The notes: generated from the letters alone by a model not told the origin. A stretch of DNA of 64,000 bases from an uncultured Prevotellaceae bacterium (GCA_902768785.1 CACXMM010000005.1:47286-111285); one strand, 5' to 3'; shown: positions 25,491 through 35,191, counted from the stretch's first letter. Program-made: numbers and translations.

Positions 25491-27194
25491 ATGAAAAGAA
25501 AAAGGATTGCCTTAATGGCTTTGATGATGACAGTCTTCTGTACCGCGATGATGGCACAGAAACCTATGTTACTGAGCGATAATCATGCCATGATGAGAGT
25601 GGAGAACTCGTCACGCTACCTGCTGCTGCCGGTGGAAGAGAAAGCCGAGATTGCCAACCTCCGAGTGTTGAACGGGAATAACGAGGTGATCCAGTCACTG
25701 AACGCCCGCTTAGCCGTCGATAAGGTGGACTATTATGTCCCTCTGGAGACCAAGGGTGCTACCCTGCTGAATATCGTGTTCCACGGAGACCGCCGTACAG
25801 CAGGAGCCGTGAAAGACTATGCCTGCTGGCGCGAGATGAAATATGATAATACGTTCGACACCACCAACCGTGAACGTTTCCGTCCTGCCTATCATCACAC
25901 CCCTGTTTGGGGATGGATGAACGATCCCAACGGTATGTTCTACCAGGATGGCGTGTGGCATCTCTGCTACCAGTGGAACCCCTACGGCTCACAGTGGGAG
26001 AACATGACATGGGGACAGTCCGTCTCGAAAGATCTGATTCACTGGGAACCACTTCCTGCAGCGATCATGGCCGATGGGTTAGGAACCATCTTCAGCGGCT
26101 CCTGTGTGGTTGACAAGGAGAACACATCAGGCTTCGGAAAGAATGCCATCATCGCCTACTATACCTCCGCGGGAGAGAGTCAGACACAGAGCATGGCCTA
26201 CTCCACAGACGGGGGCCGTACCTTTAAGAAATATACCCATAATCCCGTTATTACGTCAAATCTTCCTGACTTCCGCGACCCACATTTGTTCTGGCATGAG
26301 CCCACCAACAAGTGGATCATGGTGCTGGCCGCTGGTCAGGAGATGCAGATATACTCTTCTCCCAATCTGAAAGACTGGACCATGGAGAGCAGCTTCGGTC
26401 ATGGCTATGGCAACCACAATGGCGTTTGGGAGTGTCCCGATTTGATGAAGCTGCCCGTTCGCGGCACAGGGAAGGAGAAATGGATGCTGATCTGCAACAT
26501 CAACCCCGGTGGACCATTCGGCGGCAGTGCCACCCAGTATTTTGTAGGCGACTTCGACGGTCACCGCTTCATTTGTGAGTCGAAGCCCGAGGTGACGAAG
26601 TGGATGGACTATGGAAAAGACCATTATGCCACCGTCACCTTCGATAACGCCCCCGAAGGCCGTCGTGTAGCCATCGCCTGGATGAGTAACTGGCAGTATG
26701 CTAACCAAGTGCCCACCAAGCAGTTCCGTTCTGCCAACTCCATTCCCCGCGACCTCGATTTGTTCATCGATGGTGATGAAACCTACTGCGGCGTGATTCC
26801 TTCGAAGGAGATGTTATCCATCAGAGGGAAGAGCATCAAGAAACTCACGGAAACCTGTGAGCTGGTGATCGACCTGAAAGGCTCTGCCCGCTGGCAGTTA
26901 AGCAACGCCCTGGGCGAATGTGTCGTGATGGAATACGATGCTGTGAAGAAGACATTCAGCATGAACCGTGAGAATAGTGGTGACGCATCGTTCAGTGAGT
27001 CCTTCCCCGTGACCACCATCGCTCCCACGCATGGTACGGTCCGTCAGGTACGTATCTTCATCGACAAGTGCAGTATGGAGGTCTTTGACAGTGAAGGGAA
27101 ATTTGCCATGACCAACCTGGTGTTCCCCTCAGAGCCCTACAACACTGTCACGGTGAAAGGTGGCAAGGCCAAAATCTATGAGCTGAAGTATTAA
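25491..27194 (+). CDS. GH32 fructan hydrolase (exported)
   Basis: A 567-residue glycoside hydrolase family 32 enzyme that would cleave beta-fructosyl bonds in inulin, levan or sucrose-type substrates. The start at 25491 gives a signal peptide (MKRKRIALMALMMTVFCTAM). The five-bladed propeller holds all three catalytic residues: nucleophile Asp145 in WMNDPNG, transition-state stabiliser Asp263 in FRDP, and acid/base Glu314 in WECPD. The C-terminal beta-sandwich ends in VRIFIDKCSMEVF. An extra N-terminal region of about 110 residues precedes the propeller. No lipobox, so periplasmic is more likely than surface. Exo versus endo action is not resolved. It starts an operon with the permease and fructokinase. 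Confidence 0.94.
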   Translation: MKRKRIALMALMMTVFCTAMMAQKPMLLSDNHAMMRVENSSRYLLLPVEEKAEIANLRVLNGNNEVIQSLNARLAVDKVDYYVPLETKGATLLNIVFHGDRRTAGAVKDYACWREMKYDNTFDTTNRERFRPAYHHTPVWGWMNDPNGMFYQDGVWHLCYQWNPYGSQWENMTWGQSVSKDLIHWEPLPAAIMADGLGTIFSGSCVVDKENTSGFGKNAIIAYYTSAGESQTQSMAYSTDGGRTFKKYTHNPVITSNLPDFRDPHLFWHEPTNKWIMVLAAGQEMQIYSSPNLKDWTMESSFGHGYGNHNGVWECPDLMKLPVRGTGKEKWMLICNINPGGPFGGSATQYFVGDFDGHRFICESKPEVTKWMDYGKDHYATVTFDNAPEGRRVAIAWMSNWQYANQVPTKQFRSANSIPRDLDLFIDGDETYCGVIPSKEMLSIRGKSIKKLTETCELVIDLKGSARWQLSNALGECVVMEYDAVKKTFSMNRENSGDASFSESFPVTTIAPTHGTVRQVRIFIDKCSMEVFDSEGKFAMTNLVFPSEPYNTVTVKGGKAKIYELKY

Positions 27195-27257
27195 AGACCC
27201 TCCCCCCCGATCACATGAGATTTTAAACACAATGAAACAATAAACATACAAAATCAT

Positions 27258-28427
27258 ATGAATCAAAACAAGAAATTCGCGCTCATCTCGCTCATGCTCT
27301 GTTTCTTCTGCATGGGATTCGTTGACCTGGTGGGCACTGCTTCCAACTATGTGAAAGCCGAACAAGGACTCAGCGACAGTGTTGCTAACGTGCTTCCCTC
27401 ACTGGTGTTCTTCTGGTTCCTCATCTTCAGCGTTCCTACCAGCGTGCTGATGAACAAAATCGGCAAGAAGAACACCGTGCTGCTCTCATTGGCCGTGACT
27501 GCCCTTTCACTGCTGCTGCCCATCTTTGGCAATAGCTTCCCGCTCATGCTGGTGGCTTTCTCTCTGCTGGGCATTGGTAACACACTCATGCAGACATCGC
27601 TCAATCCGCTCATGGCTTTGGTAAGCGGTGGCAAGAATCTGGCCTCACAGCTCACCTTCGGGCAGTTCATCAAGGCCATCGCCTCGTTTATGGCACCGCT
27701 CATTGCCGGATGGGGCTACAAAGCACTGATTCCCAGCTTCGGACTCGACTGGCGTGTGCTCTTTGCTATCTATTTCGTCATCAGTGTAGCTGCCACCCTG
27801 CTGCTGTGGTCAACGCCCATTCACGGTGAGGAGCCTGCTGCGGAGAAGCTGCCGTCCATCGGAACACAGTTTGTAAACTGTTTCCGTCTGCTCGGTGTAC
27901 CCGTCGTGCTGCTGTCGTTCCTCGGTATTATGTGCCATGTGGGCATCGATGTGGGTACCAACACCACGGCCCCCAAGCTGCTCATTGAGCGCACCGGCAT
28001 GACACTCGACCAGGCAGGCTTTGCCACCAGTCTGTATTTCATCTTCCGTACCATTGGCTGTCTGACGGGCAGTTTCTTCCTCCGTGTGATGAAGACGAAG
28101 ATGTTCTTCATTATCTCGGTGGTGATGATGGCTCTCAGCATGCTGCTGATGTTCGGCGGTAATACAAAGTTGTTGCTCTATGCCGGTATCGCACTGGTGG
28201 GTTATGGCAACTCCAACATCTTCTCGATGTGTTTTGCTCAGGCACTGACTGCTATGCCTGCAAAGCAGAACGAGGTGTCGGGACTGATGATCATGGGTCT
28301 TTTCGGCGGTACGGTGTTCCCCTTGTTCATGGGCTTCGCCAGTGACGCCATGGGACAGGCTGGTGCCGTAGCCATCATGGCCATTGGTGTAATCTACCTG
28401 TTCTCTTATATCAAGCAAATCAAATAA
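27258..28427 (+). CDS. MFS sugar permease (fructose/fucose permease type)
   Basis: A 389-residue inner membrane protein with about 12 hydrophobic segments, of the FucP/GluP branch of the major facilitator family (FALISLMLCFFCMGFVDLVG at the start, NTLMQTSLNPLMALVSGG in the fourth helix region). Between GH32 and fructokinase it most likely brings free fructose into the cytoplasm, as does the homologous gene in Bacteroides fructan loci. Specificity is inferred from context. Confidence 0.88.
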   Translation: MNQNKKFALISLMLCFFCMGFVDLVGTASNYVKAEQGLSDSVANVLPSLVFFWFLIFSVPTSVLMNKIGKKNTVLLSLAVTALSLLLPIFGNSFPLMLVAFSLLGIGNTLMQTSLNPLMALVSGGKNLASQLTFGQFIKAIASFMAPLIAGWGYKALIPSFGLDWRVLFAIYFVISVAATLLLWSTPIHGEEPAAEKLPSIGTQFVNCFRLLGVPVVLLSFLGIMCHVGIDVGTNTTAPKLLIERTGMTLDQAGFATSLYFIFRTIGCLTGSFFLRVMKTKMFFIISVVMMALSMLLMFGGNTKLLLYAGIALVGYGNSNIFSMCFAQALTAMPAKQNEVSGLMIMGLFGGTVFPLFMGFASDAMGQAGAVAIMAIGVIYLFSYIKQIK

Positions 28428-28456
28428 TTAATCTATAACCCCAATCAACCATTGTC

Positions 28457-29332
28457 ATGAGTAAAAGATATATCATCGGATTAGGTGAGGCACTGTGGGA
28501 TGTGCTTCCCGAAGGAAAGAAGTTAGGCGGTGCTCCAGCAAACTTCGCATACCATGCAGGACAGTTCGGTCACGACACCATTGCCGTGAGCGCACTGGGT
28601 GAGGACAAGCTGGCAGAGGAGACCATCGCCGCCCTCGAAGAGCATCAGCTCAGCTATTGTATGCCGCGCGTTCCCTATCCTACCGGTACCGTCCAGGTGA
28701 CCTTAGACGATCAGGGCATTCCCACCTATAATATCCGCGAGGGTGTGGCATGGGATAACATCCCGTTTACTGCCGAGGTGGAGGATCTTGCCATGCACTG
28801 CAAGGCCGTATGTTTCGGCTCACTGGCACAGCGTAGCATCGTATCGCGTGAGACCATTGGGAAATTCCTCGATTCCACGCCCGCTGACTGTGTGAAAATC
28901 TTCGACATCAACCTCCGTCAGAGTTTCTACACGAAGGAGATTATCGAGGAGTCTATGAAGAAATGCAATATCCTGAAGATCAACGATGAGGAACTGGTCA
29001 TCGTCAGCAGGATGTTTGCCTTGCCCGATTTGGATGAGGAGAAGCGCTGCCGACAGCTCATTGAGACCTATCATCTCGACATCCTTGTGCTGACATGCGG
29101 AACCAACGGCAGTTATGTATTCACGAAAGATACAACATCGTTCCAGCCTACTCCGAAGGTGGAGGTTGCAGACACGGTGGGTGCCGGTGACTCCTTCACA
29201 GGTAGTTTCTGTGCTGCCCTGCTTAATGGGAAACCCGTAGAGGAAGCCCATCGGTTAGCCGTGGAGGTGAGTGCCTACGTATGCACCCAGAACGGTGCCA
29301 TGCCTACTCTTCCTAAGGATTTCCTGGTATAA
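28457..29332 (+). CDS. Fructokinase (PfkB family)
   Basis: A 291-residue cytoplasmic sugar kinase. N-terminal GLGEALWDVLPEGKKLGGAP and the C-terminal signature DTVGAGDSFTGSF with catalytic base Asp245 identify the PfkB/ribokinase family. The GEALWD start and the GGAPANFAYH motif are typical of fructokinases. It follows the permease by 29 bases and is the last gene before the terminator at 29360-29390. Confidence 0.92.
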   Translation: MSKRYIIGLGEALWDVLPEGKKLGGAPANFAYHAGQFGHDTIAVSALGEDKLAEETIAALEEHQLSYCMPRVPYPTGTVQVTLDDQGIPTYNIREGVAWDNIPFTAEVEDLAMHCKAVCFGSLAQRSIVSRETIGKFLDSTPADCVKIFDINLRQSFYTKEIIEESMKKCNILKINDEELVIVSRMFALPDLDEEKRCRQLIETYHLDILVLTCGTNGSYVFTKDTTSFQPTPKVEVADTVGAGDSFTGSFCAALLNGKPVEEAHRLAVEVSAYVCTQNGAMPTLPKDFLV

Positions 29333-29359
29333 CCGGAATTATCGTTTCCTGATCATAAG

Positions 29360-29390
29360 GGCTGTGTCTGATATTCAGACGCAGCCTTTT
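29360..29390 (+). terminator. Terminator of the GH32-permease-fructokinase operon
   Basis: GGCTGTGTCTGA (29360-29371), loop TAT, TCAGACGCAGCC (29375-29386), then TTTT: a classic factor-independent terminator with one mismatch in the stem. Confidence 0.85.
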
Positions 29391-29454
29391 CTGTACTTAT
29401 ACATAGAATCATGGATGATTACCTTAACATGAATAAAGATTAAGCAACATCCAG

Positions 29455-29485
29455 TTTCTAATTTCGGGAAAAAGATGTATCTTTG
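29455..29485 (+). promoter_or_regulatory. Promoter for the alpha/beta hydrolase gene
   Basis: TTTC (29455-29458), a 19-bp spacer, and TATCTTTG (29478-29485), 26 bases before the start. The gene is therefore a separate unit from the fructan operon. Confidence 0.6.
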
Positions 29486-29511
29486 CATCGGTACCGTCTA
29501 ATAATCATGAT

Positions 29512-30657
29512 ATGAAGAGAAGAACCTATACCCTCATGGTGATGCTGCTGGTGTGTGTCACCCTCGCTGCCCAGAAACGGGAACAGTATGAGTTTTATAA
29601 GAATTTGCCGAAGTATGCCGAGGAACTGATCGCCGACCTCGACTACCCGATGGCATGGGGAAAGAGTAAGATCAAGAGCTTCAAGAAGTGGAAGAAGGCT
29701 GCACGTGAGAAGGTGTTCGAGTGCATGCTGACACCACCCCCTCCCACTACCAGCTATGAGATGAAGGTGCTGGCAGAGGAGCAGCGTGACGGCTATCGCG
29801 CAAGGAAGATCGAGATTCGACTATCGCGTTACTACACGGTGCCAGCCTTGGTACTGATACCCGATGGTAAGGGCCCTTTCCCCGCTGTGAACCTGCTGCA
29901 CGATCATGGCGCCCACCTCTATATCGGTAAGGAGAAGATGATCCGTCCCTTTGCCGTGGAGGAGGAAGTAGTGAAGGATGCCGATGCGTGGGCCGATAAC
30001 CTCTACGAAGGACAGTATGTGGGTGACTATTTAGCCCGTCATGGTTTCGTGGTATTCTCTGCGGATGCGCCGATGTGGGGAGAACGCGGACGTGCCGAAG
30101 GTGTTGACAGGAGCAAGTATGACATGATAGCGGGGAATATGATGATGTATGGCGTGGACCTGAGTGCGTATATGACCTACGATGACATCAGTGGTACAGA
30201 GTTCATGGCCACGATGCCGGAGGTCGATGCCCAGCGCATCGGCTGTATGGGCTGTTCGATGGGAGCCTACCGTGCCTGGATGCTCTCAGCACTGAGTGAC
30301 AGGATCAAGGCGGGGGCTTCGGTGTGCTGGATGGTGACGACGGATGTGCAGATGACATGGAAATACGGGCGTTCGGAGAATGGTGGCTTTGCCAACTGCA
30401 TCCCCGGACTGCGCCGATGGATGGACTACCCCCATATCGCCAGTATAGCCTGTCCGAAGCCGATGCTCTTTATCAATGGCTCAAAAGACAAGCTCTTCCC
30501 AGTGCCGGGTGCGGAAAAAGCCTTCGGTATCATGCATGAGGTGTGGAGAAGTCAGGGGGCAGACGACCAGCTGACTACCGAAATCTGGGATATCCCCCAC
30601 AGTTGCGGAAGGAAGGCACAAGCCAGGGTACTTGCGTTTTTTCAGGAGAATCTCTGA
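29512..30657 (+). CDS. Exported alpha/beta hydrolase (dienelactone hydrolase / acetyl esterase-like)
   Basis: A 381-residue protein with a signal peptide (MKRRTYTLMVMLLVCVTLAAQ). The likely triad is Ser249 in GCSMGAYRAW, Asp326 in SKDKLFP and His363 in DIPHSCG. The layout (long N-terminal part, then the GxSxG-like elbow) resembles Bacteroidetes polysaccharide-associated esterases of the dienelactone hydrolase superfamily. The substrate is unknown. It lies after the fructan locus but has its own promoter, so a link to fructan use is only positional. Confidence 0.75.
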   Translation: MKRRTYTLMVMLLVCVTLAAQKREQYEFYKNLPKYAEELIADLDYPMAWGKSKIKSFKKWKKAAREKVFECMLTPPPPTTSYEMKVLAEEQRDGYRARKIEIRLSRYYTVPALVLIPDGKGPFPAVNLLHDHGAHLYIGKEKMIRPFAVEEEVVKDADAWADNLYEGQYVGDYLARHGFVVFSADAPMWGERGRAEGVDRSKYDMIAGNMMMYGVDLSAYMTYDDISGTEFMATMPEVDAQRIGCMGCSMGAYRAWMLSALSDRIKAGASVCWMVTTDVQMTWKYGRSENGGFANCIPGLRRWMDYPHIASIACPKPMLFINGSKDKLFPVPGAEKAFGIMHEVWRSQGADDQLTTEIWDIPHSCGRKAQARVLAFFQENL

Positions 30658-30677
30658 AGCAGGCAAGCCTGCTTCAG
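30654..30677. terminator. Perfect hairpin between convergent genes
   Basis: CTGAAGCAGGC (30654-30664) and GCCTGCTTCAG (30667-30677) form an 11-bp perfect stem with a two-base centre, starting inside the hydrolase stop codon region. There is no T-tract on either side, so terminator function is uncertain. Confidence 0.5.
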
Positions 30678-30704
30678 AAGTGTGGAGTATAGAAAAATCC
30701 TCTC

Positions 30705-31532
30705 CTACGGTACGATGCAGGTAATCGGATTGCGGTTACCTTTCATGTTCGTGAGGAAGGCCTTGGCAGAGCCGAAGCGCAAGAACATATCCAGACGAAT
30801 GGGGATATGGTTGCTGTCGTCGGTGACATAGAATCGCACGATCTCCTTATATTTCCCATTGTCCAACTCCATGTATGACAATTCCAGACAGCGGTATTTT
30901 TTCCCGTTGTCGGCCTTGATGGTGGATTTCCCGCGGTAGCGCAGCTGAGCCGATTCGATACTGTTGCCGTCGGCGATGGGAATTTTCACCACATGTCCCT
31001 TCTGCCATCCTTCGGGATTGAAGCTCCGGGCACGGAGGAAGATATTCATCATGTCATAGACACACTCCTCTCGCGAGTTATTGATGGTCTTGCTGGTGCC
31101 GTCCTTATACAGTCTTCGCTGTGTGAGTTGCGTGTTGCCGCCCTTGTAGTTGTACCATACCTCATCAACGGTGTAGCGCTCGCCCTCGCGGGCTCCCTTG
31201 CGGAAGTAGAGGGGAGCCATGTCGAGTGTGCTGTAGCAGAGCAGGGTGTCGCGCAGCACGAACATCTCATCCACCTGTTTGTTACCGCGGGTAGTGAGAC
31301 TGGCGCGGTAGGCCTGTTTCCCCTTGTAGGTGCTCTGTACGGTGTACATCGAGGCCGTGCCTGCTTTCACCCACACGAATTTCCAGTTGTAGTAGAGGTT
31401 ATACGACAGGAACTCCCCGCCCTTGAAGGCAGTGTTCTTAAAGGTGCATTGTGCCGAGGCGGCAAGCGTCATGGCGCATAGGCACATGACAGTCAGAAGA
31501 CGGTGACGTATTTCTTTTCTCTTCTCTTTCAT
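30705..31532 (-). CDS. DUF3108 domain-containing exported protein
   Basis: A 275-residue protein with a signal peptide (KRKEIRHRLLTVMCLCAMTL, cleavage near AASAQ) and a DUF3108 fold across residues about 30-260 (GEFLSYNLYYNWKFVWVKAG, then the C-terminal VTDDSNHIPIRLDM). The family is probably periplasmic or outer membrane associated, with unknown role. It lies downstream of the Ig-like lipoprotein on the same strand with a 73-base gap. Confidence 0.82.
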   Translation of the reverse strand: MKEKRKEIRHRLLTVMCLCAMTLAASAQCTFKNTAFKGGEFLSYNLYYNWKFVWVKAGTASMYTVQSTYKGKQAYRASLTTRGNKQVDEMFVLRDTLLCYSTLDMAPLYFRKGAREGERYTVDEVWYNYKGGNTQLTQRRLYKDGTSKTINNSREECVYDMMNIFLRARSFNPEGWQKGHVVKIPIADGNSIESAQLRYRGKSTIKADNGKKYRCLELSYMELDNGKYKEIVRFYVTDDSNHIPIRLDMFLRFGSAKAFLTNMKGNRNPITCIVP

Positions 31533-31605
31533 ATAGCTACTATGTTTAATGTTCCGACATGTGTCGTTTTATGGATTAGATGTCGGAAACGGTGTTTCGT
31601 TTAAC

Positions 31606-33612
31606 CTAATAGGTCTTACCGACAGCTTCCTTCAGGTACTCGATACCTAATTTCTGGGCACGTTCAAGGTTGCGGTGCTTGATGGTTTTCTCCTTGTCAG
31701 CTTTCTGCTTCACCAGTTCGCTGGGCTTCTGGTGGGCACCACTGCGGCGCGTAGGATCCCAGGTCTCTGTATAGTCCCATTTCTCCTTACACTCGAACTT
31801 CCCTGGGTAGTAATAGACCTCCTCGGCCTGCCGTCCCTCGTCGTAGTTACCGGTGTCCCACACCCCATTGCCGTTCTCATCGTGGAACATCCGCAGGTAG
31901 TAGGTGCCGGGGGAGACATAGAAGAACTCGGCATTGCCGTTGGTGGTCGTTACCTCTTTCAAGATGGCATCGTTGCTGTTGACGAGCTGCGCCACCACGT
32001 TCTTCCCACTCATCCCGCTGATGGTGATGAAGAGGGTGCAATAGTCATCGGTGCTCTTCACCTTGAAGCCTTTCTTGGTGGACTGCGTCACCTTGCCGTA
32101 GATATCGGCGAAGGCAGCGGAGTCGAACTCCAGACTGTATTCAATATCCGGTCGCCACTCTCCAAGCAGTTCAAAGGCCCGGGGTAGCTTGGCATGTTCG
32201 CGGAGGATGAAGGGAGCACGATACCAGAGGGTGTCATGTTTCGAGTAAAGGTGGACCTTCGAGGTGTCGGTAACCGCCAAGGGGGTATCGAACTGGATCA
32301 CGGGATTCTTGTCGGGATCCAGCTCCGAATTCATGCGGATATTCAGCGCCAGGGGCTCTACGGGCATCTCCGTCTCAAAGGGGTCACCGCGTTTCTCTGC
32401 CTTCTCCTGTTGCTTCTTCCATTCGTTATATGCCTTCTCTTTCTGTTTCATGCGCTTGGCATACGGTTCCTTGGAGAGGAGGTTGAGGGTATCGGTCTTC
32501 ATGACGAGCACACCGGCAGTATCGGTGGCCTGATACTGCAGTTCCACCGACAGCGTATCCTGGTTGATCAGCAAGGAGTCACGTAGCCAATAGGTGAGGG
32601 TATCTTTCTTCTCACTGACTTCCGTCACGAAGGCATCCTTCTCGTCGAAGTTCAGTCCGCGCAGTACAGGCAGCAGAGAGTCGCCGTAGCTATATACGAG
32701 GGTGAACTGGTTCGCAAACTTCCGCTCTGACTTGAGGAGCATGCGGTCGGTCTGGGGCTCGGTGAAAGCGCGCAGGATGATATCATCAGGCAAGAAATGG
32801 GTGTAGGGCACGCGGATGATGGAGTCGATGCGCAGGGAGTCACGCCACAGCGTATCCTGTCGGATGTCGGGTTTGCAGGAAGGTACGATGACCTCGCGGT
32901 TAAAGGCGATCTTCTCGCTCTTCTGCGTGAAACGGTAGTCACCGTCGGCATCCATCAGGGCATACACGCGGTAGTTACCAGGCTTGATGCCTTTGATGAC
33001 GAAGCGTCCGCGGCTGTCAGTACGACTCACGCGCTGGAACGGTTCTTTTCTGAACACCGAGTCTTCCAGGTTGTCATAGAGTCCCACCAAGATGCCTTTG
33101 ATCGGTTCGAGGTTCTCTGCCTCCACCACATAGCCCGACACCTCCATGGTGTCGATGTCCTCACCTGTGGAGAACGAGTAGGTGAAGTTCCCCAGGGGGT
33201 TGTCTTCGTTGTTGTCGGAGATGGCATCGCTGAAGTCAACGGTATAGGTGGTGTTCTCCTTCAGCGAGTCTTTCAGATCAATGATGATGCGCTTGCCTGC
33301 CCCTTTGATCTCGGGCATCTCCATCTGCGGAGGCGATACCACCACTTTCTGTGTGGGGTCGGTGAGCTTGATATACTCGTTGAAGTAGATATACATCTTT
33401 CTCGTGTGCACATTGACGGATTTGTCATCAGGATGGGCACCCAGGATGCGGGGAGGTGTCTCGTCGTACCATCCGCCATCGGGACTGCCCATCTTCGCAC
33501 AGGAGGAGAACATCAGGAAGCAGATGCACCAAAAGGCGACAAAGAGAACAGGGCAGGAAGTCTGCCGACACCTTGCCCCTCGTCTCTCTTTTCTTGTATC
33601 TTCTCTCATCAT
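31606..33612 (-). CDS. Ig-like domain lipoprotein
   Basis: A 668-residue protein whose hydrophobic start ends in a lipobox (FLMFSSCAKMGSP). An SbsA-type Ig-like domain at about residues 45-145 (PPRILGAHPDDKSVNV, then YTVDFSDAISDNNEDNPLGN) is followed by a CarboxypepD-like beta-sandwich (SGYVVEAENLEPIKGILVG) and long beta-rich stretches with Lys-rich segments. The C-terminus is basic. The start ATG at 33612 overlaps the upstream GH3 stop as ATGA, so translation is probably coupled; a second ATG follows directly. Role unknown; outer membrane or periplasmic location is likely. Confidence 0.82.
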   Translation of the reverse strand: MMREDTRKERRGARCRQTSCPVLFVAFWCICFLMFSSCAKMGSPDGGWYDETPPRILGAHPDDKSVNVHTRKMYIYFNEYIKLTDPTQKVVVSPPQMEMPEIKGAGKRIIIDLKDSLKENTTYTVDFSDAISDNNEDNPLGNFTYSFSTGEDIDTMEVSGYVVEAENLEPIKGILVGLYDNLEDSVFRKEPFQRVSRTDSRGRFVIKGIKPGNYRVYALMDADGDYRFTQKSEKIAFNREVIVPSCKPDIRQDTLWRDSLRIDSIIRVPYTHFLPDDIILRAFTEPQTDRMLLKSERKFANQFTLVYSYGDSLLPVLRGLNFDEKDAFVTEVSEKKDTLTYWLRDSLLINQDTLSVELQYQATDTAGVLVMKTDTLNLLSKEPYAKRMKQKEKAYNEWKKQQEKAEKRGDPFETEMPVEPLALNIRMNSELDPDKNPVIQFDTPLAVTDTSKVHLYSKHDTLWYRAPFILREHAKLPRAFELLGEWRPDIEYSLEFDSAAFADIYGKVTQSTKKGFKVKSTDDYCTLFITISGMSGKNVVAQLVNSNDAILKEVTTTNGNAEFFYVSPGTYYLRMFHDENGNGVWDTGNYDEGRQAEEVYYYPGKFECKEKWDYTETWDPTRRSGAHQKPSELVKQKADKEKTIKHRNLERAQKLGIEYLKEAVGKTY

Positions 33613-35159
33613 ATTGTTGTTCCGGATGACTGTATCTCTAACATCTGATCGATATATTCCCTGCTGTTGCTCAGACGGGGAATCTTGTGCTGACCTCCCA
33701 ACTTCCCCTTGCGGCGCAGCCATTCGTTGAACAGGTTCGGTCGTGCCTTCACGATCTCCAGGGGCTGCAGGGTGATGTCCTTATAGCGCTTAGCTTCGTA
33801 ATCGCTGTTGATCTGCTGGAGCTTCTTGTCGAGTATCGTGGCAAAGTCATTCAGGTCATCGGGTTCTTTGGCGAATTCGATGAGCCATTGGTGGCGGCAT
33901 CTCGCTTTGTTGTCCATGAACACAGGAGCAGCGGTATATTCCAGTACCACAGCACCCGTTTCCTCACAGGCAGCTTTCAGTCCTTTCTCCGCATTATCCA
34001 CGATGAGCTCCTCACCGAAGGCATTGATGAAATGCTTCGTACGCCCGGAGATGATGAACTTATAGGGATTTTTCTGTGTGAACTTCACGGTGTCACCAAT
34101 GAGGTAACGCCACAGTCCGCAGGGTGTGGAGATCACCATAGCGTAGTTCTTTCCCACCTCCACGTCACTGAGCGGTATCGTATGAGTGGCATAGTTATTG
34201 CCTTCAGCCTTCCCGTCGGTAGTCTCCAGATATTCCATGGGGATGAATTCGTAGAACACACCGTAATCGAGCATCAGCATCATGGCGGGATCGCTGGGAT
34301 CGGTCTGCAAGCCGAAGAATCCCTCACTGGCGTTGTAGGTCTCCATGTAATGCATCTGTTCGGAAGGGATGAGCTGCTCATATTGTTTCCGGTAGGGGGT
34401 GAAGGCCACACCACCATGGAAGAATACCTCCAGGTTCGGCCACACCTCCGTGAGATATTGCTTGCCGGAGATCTCCATCACACGGGTGAGTACCGACAGC
34501 ATCCACGAGGGCACGCCACTGAGGTTGGTGACGTTCTTGTGAAGTGTCTCCTCAGCGATGCGTTCCCGTTTCACCTCGAAGTCGCCCAAGAGGGCTGTCT
34601 GTTTCTTCGGCACCCGCACCATATTCACCAACGGATTGATATTCTCGATGAGGATTGCACTGAGGTCGCCCACCAGTGAGTTGCGCAGGGTGTAGTTGGG
34701 AGAGTGACTACCGCCCAGAATCAGGGCTTTGCCATCGAAGAGACGACTTTTCGGGTTGTTGCGCAGATAGATAGCCACCGAGTCGAAGCCACCGCGATAA
34801 TGGGTGACACGCAGTCCTTCGTCGCTCACGGGGATGAACTTACTTTTGTCGTTGGTGGTGCCTGATGATTTCGCATACCATTTCACCTGTCCGGGCCAGA
34901 GCACGTTGCTCTCACCGTGGCGCATGCGGTCAATGCTGTCCTTCAAATCGTCATAGTTGGTCACGGGAACATGTTGTGCCCAGTCATCATAGTTCTTGAA
35001 GGTCGAGAAGATGTGCTTCCGACCATATTCGGTGTGGCATGCCTTCTCCACCAAATAGTGCCACACAGCATCCTGCAACACTAAAGGCTCGTTGTTATGT
35101 CGTTCCAATTCTTTCTGCCGTGACAGAAAGGCATATCTGAGTAATCCAGTGAGACTCAT
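33609..35159 (-). CDS. GH3 (auxin-responsive GH3) family acyl-adenylating protein
   Basis: A 516-residue cytoplasmic protein of the GH3 family, known in plants for joining amino acids to acyl acids through an adenylate. Seen: WYAKSSGTTNDKSKFIPVS (the ATP/phosphate loop), YNASEGFFGLQ, and the C-terminal LIGDTVKFT / SGRTKHFINAFGEEL region of ANL-like enzymes. The start at 35159 (MSLTGLLRYAF) fits the family; the frame opens at 35219 but the promoter (35184-35191) lies inside that stretch. Bacterial members have no settled function. It is translationally coupled to the Ig-like lipoprotein gene. Confidence 0.88.
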   Translation of the reverse strand: MSLTGLLRYAFLSRQKELERHNNEPLVLQDAVWHYLVEKACHTEYGRKHIFSTFKNYDDWAQHVPVTNYDDLKDSIDRMRHGESNVLWPGQVKWYAKSSGTTNDKSKFIPVSDEGLRVTHYRGGFDSVAIYLRNNPKSRLFDGKALILGGSHSPNYTLRNSLVGDLSAILIENINPLVNMVRVPKKQTALLGDFEVKRERIAEETLHKNVTNLSGVPSWMLSVLTRVMEISGKQYLTEVWPNLEVFFHGGVAFTPYRKQYEQLIPSEQMHYMETYNASEGFFGLQTDPSDPAMMLMLDYGVFYEFIPMEYLETTDGKAEGNNYATHTIPLSDVEVGKNYAMVISTPCGLWRYLIGDTVKFTQKNPYKFIISGRTKHFINAFGEELIVDNAEKGLKAACEETGAVVLEYTAAPVFMDNKARCRHQWLIEFAKEPDDLNDFATILDKKLQQINSDYEAKRYKDITLQPLEIVKARPNLFNEWLRRKGKLGGQHKIPRLSNSREYIDQMLEIQSSGTTI

Positions 35160-35183
35160 TTCAAAATTTACTGCATTTGGGTG

Positions 35184-35191
35184 CAAAATTA
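35184..35191 (-). promoter_or_regulatory. -7 box for the GH3 - Ig-like operon
   Basis: On the minus strand TAATTTTG matches TAnnTTTG, 24 bases before the start at 35159. A possible -33 GTTG lies 22 bp upstream (35214-35217). Confidence 0.5.
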
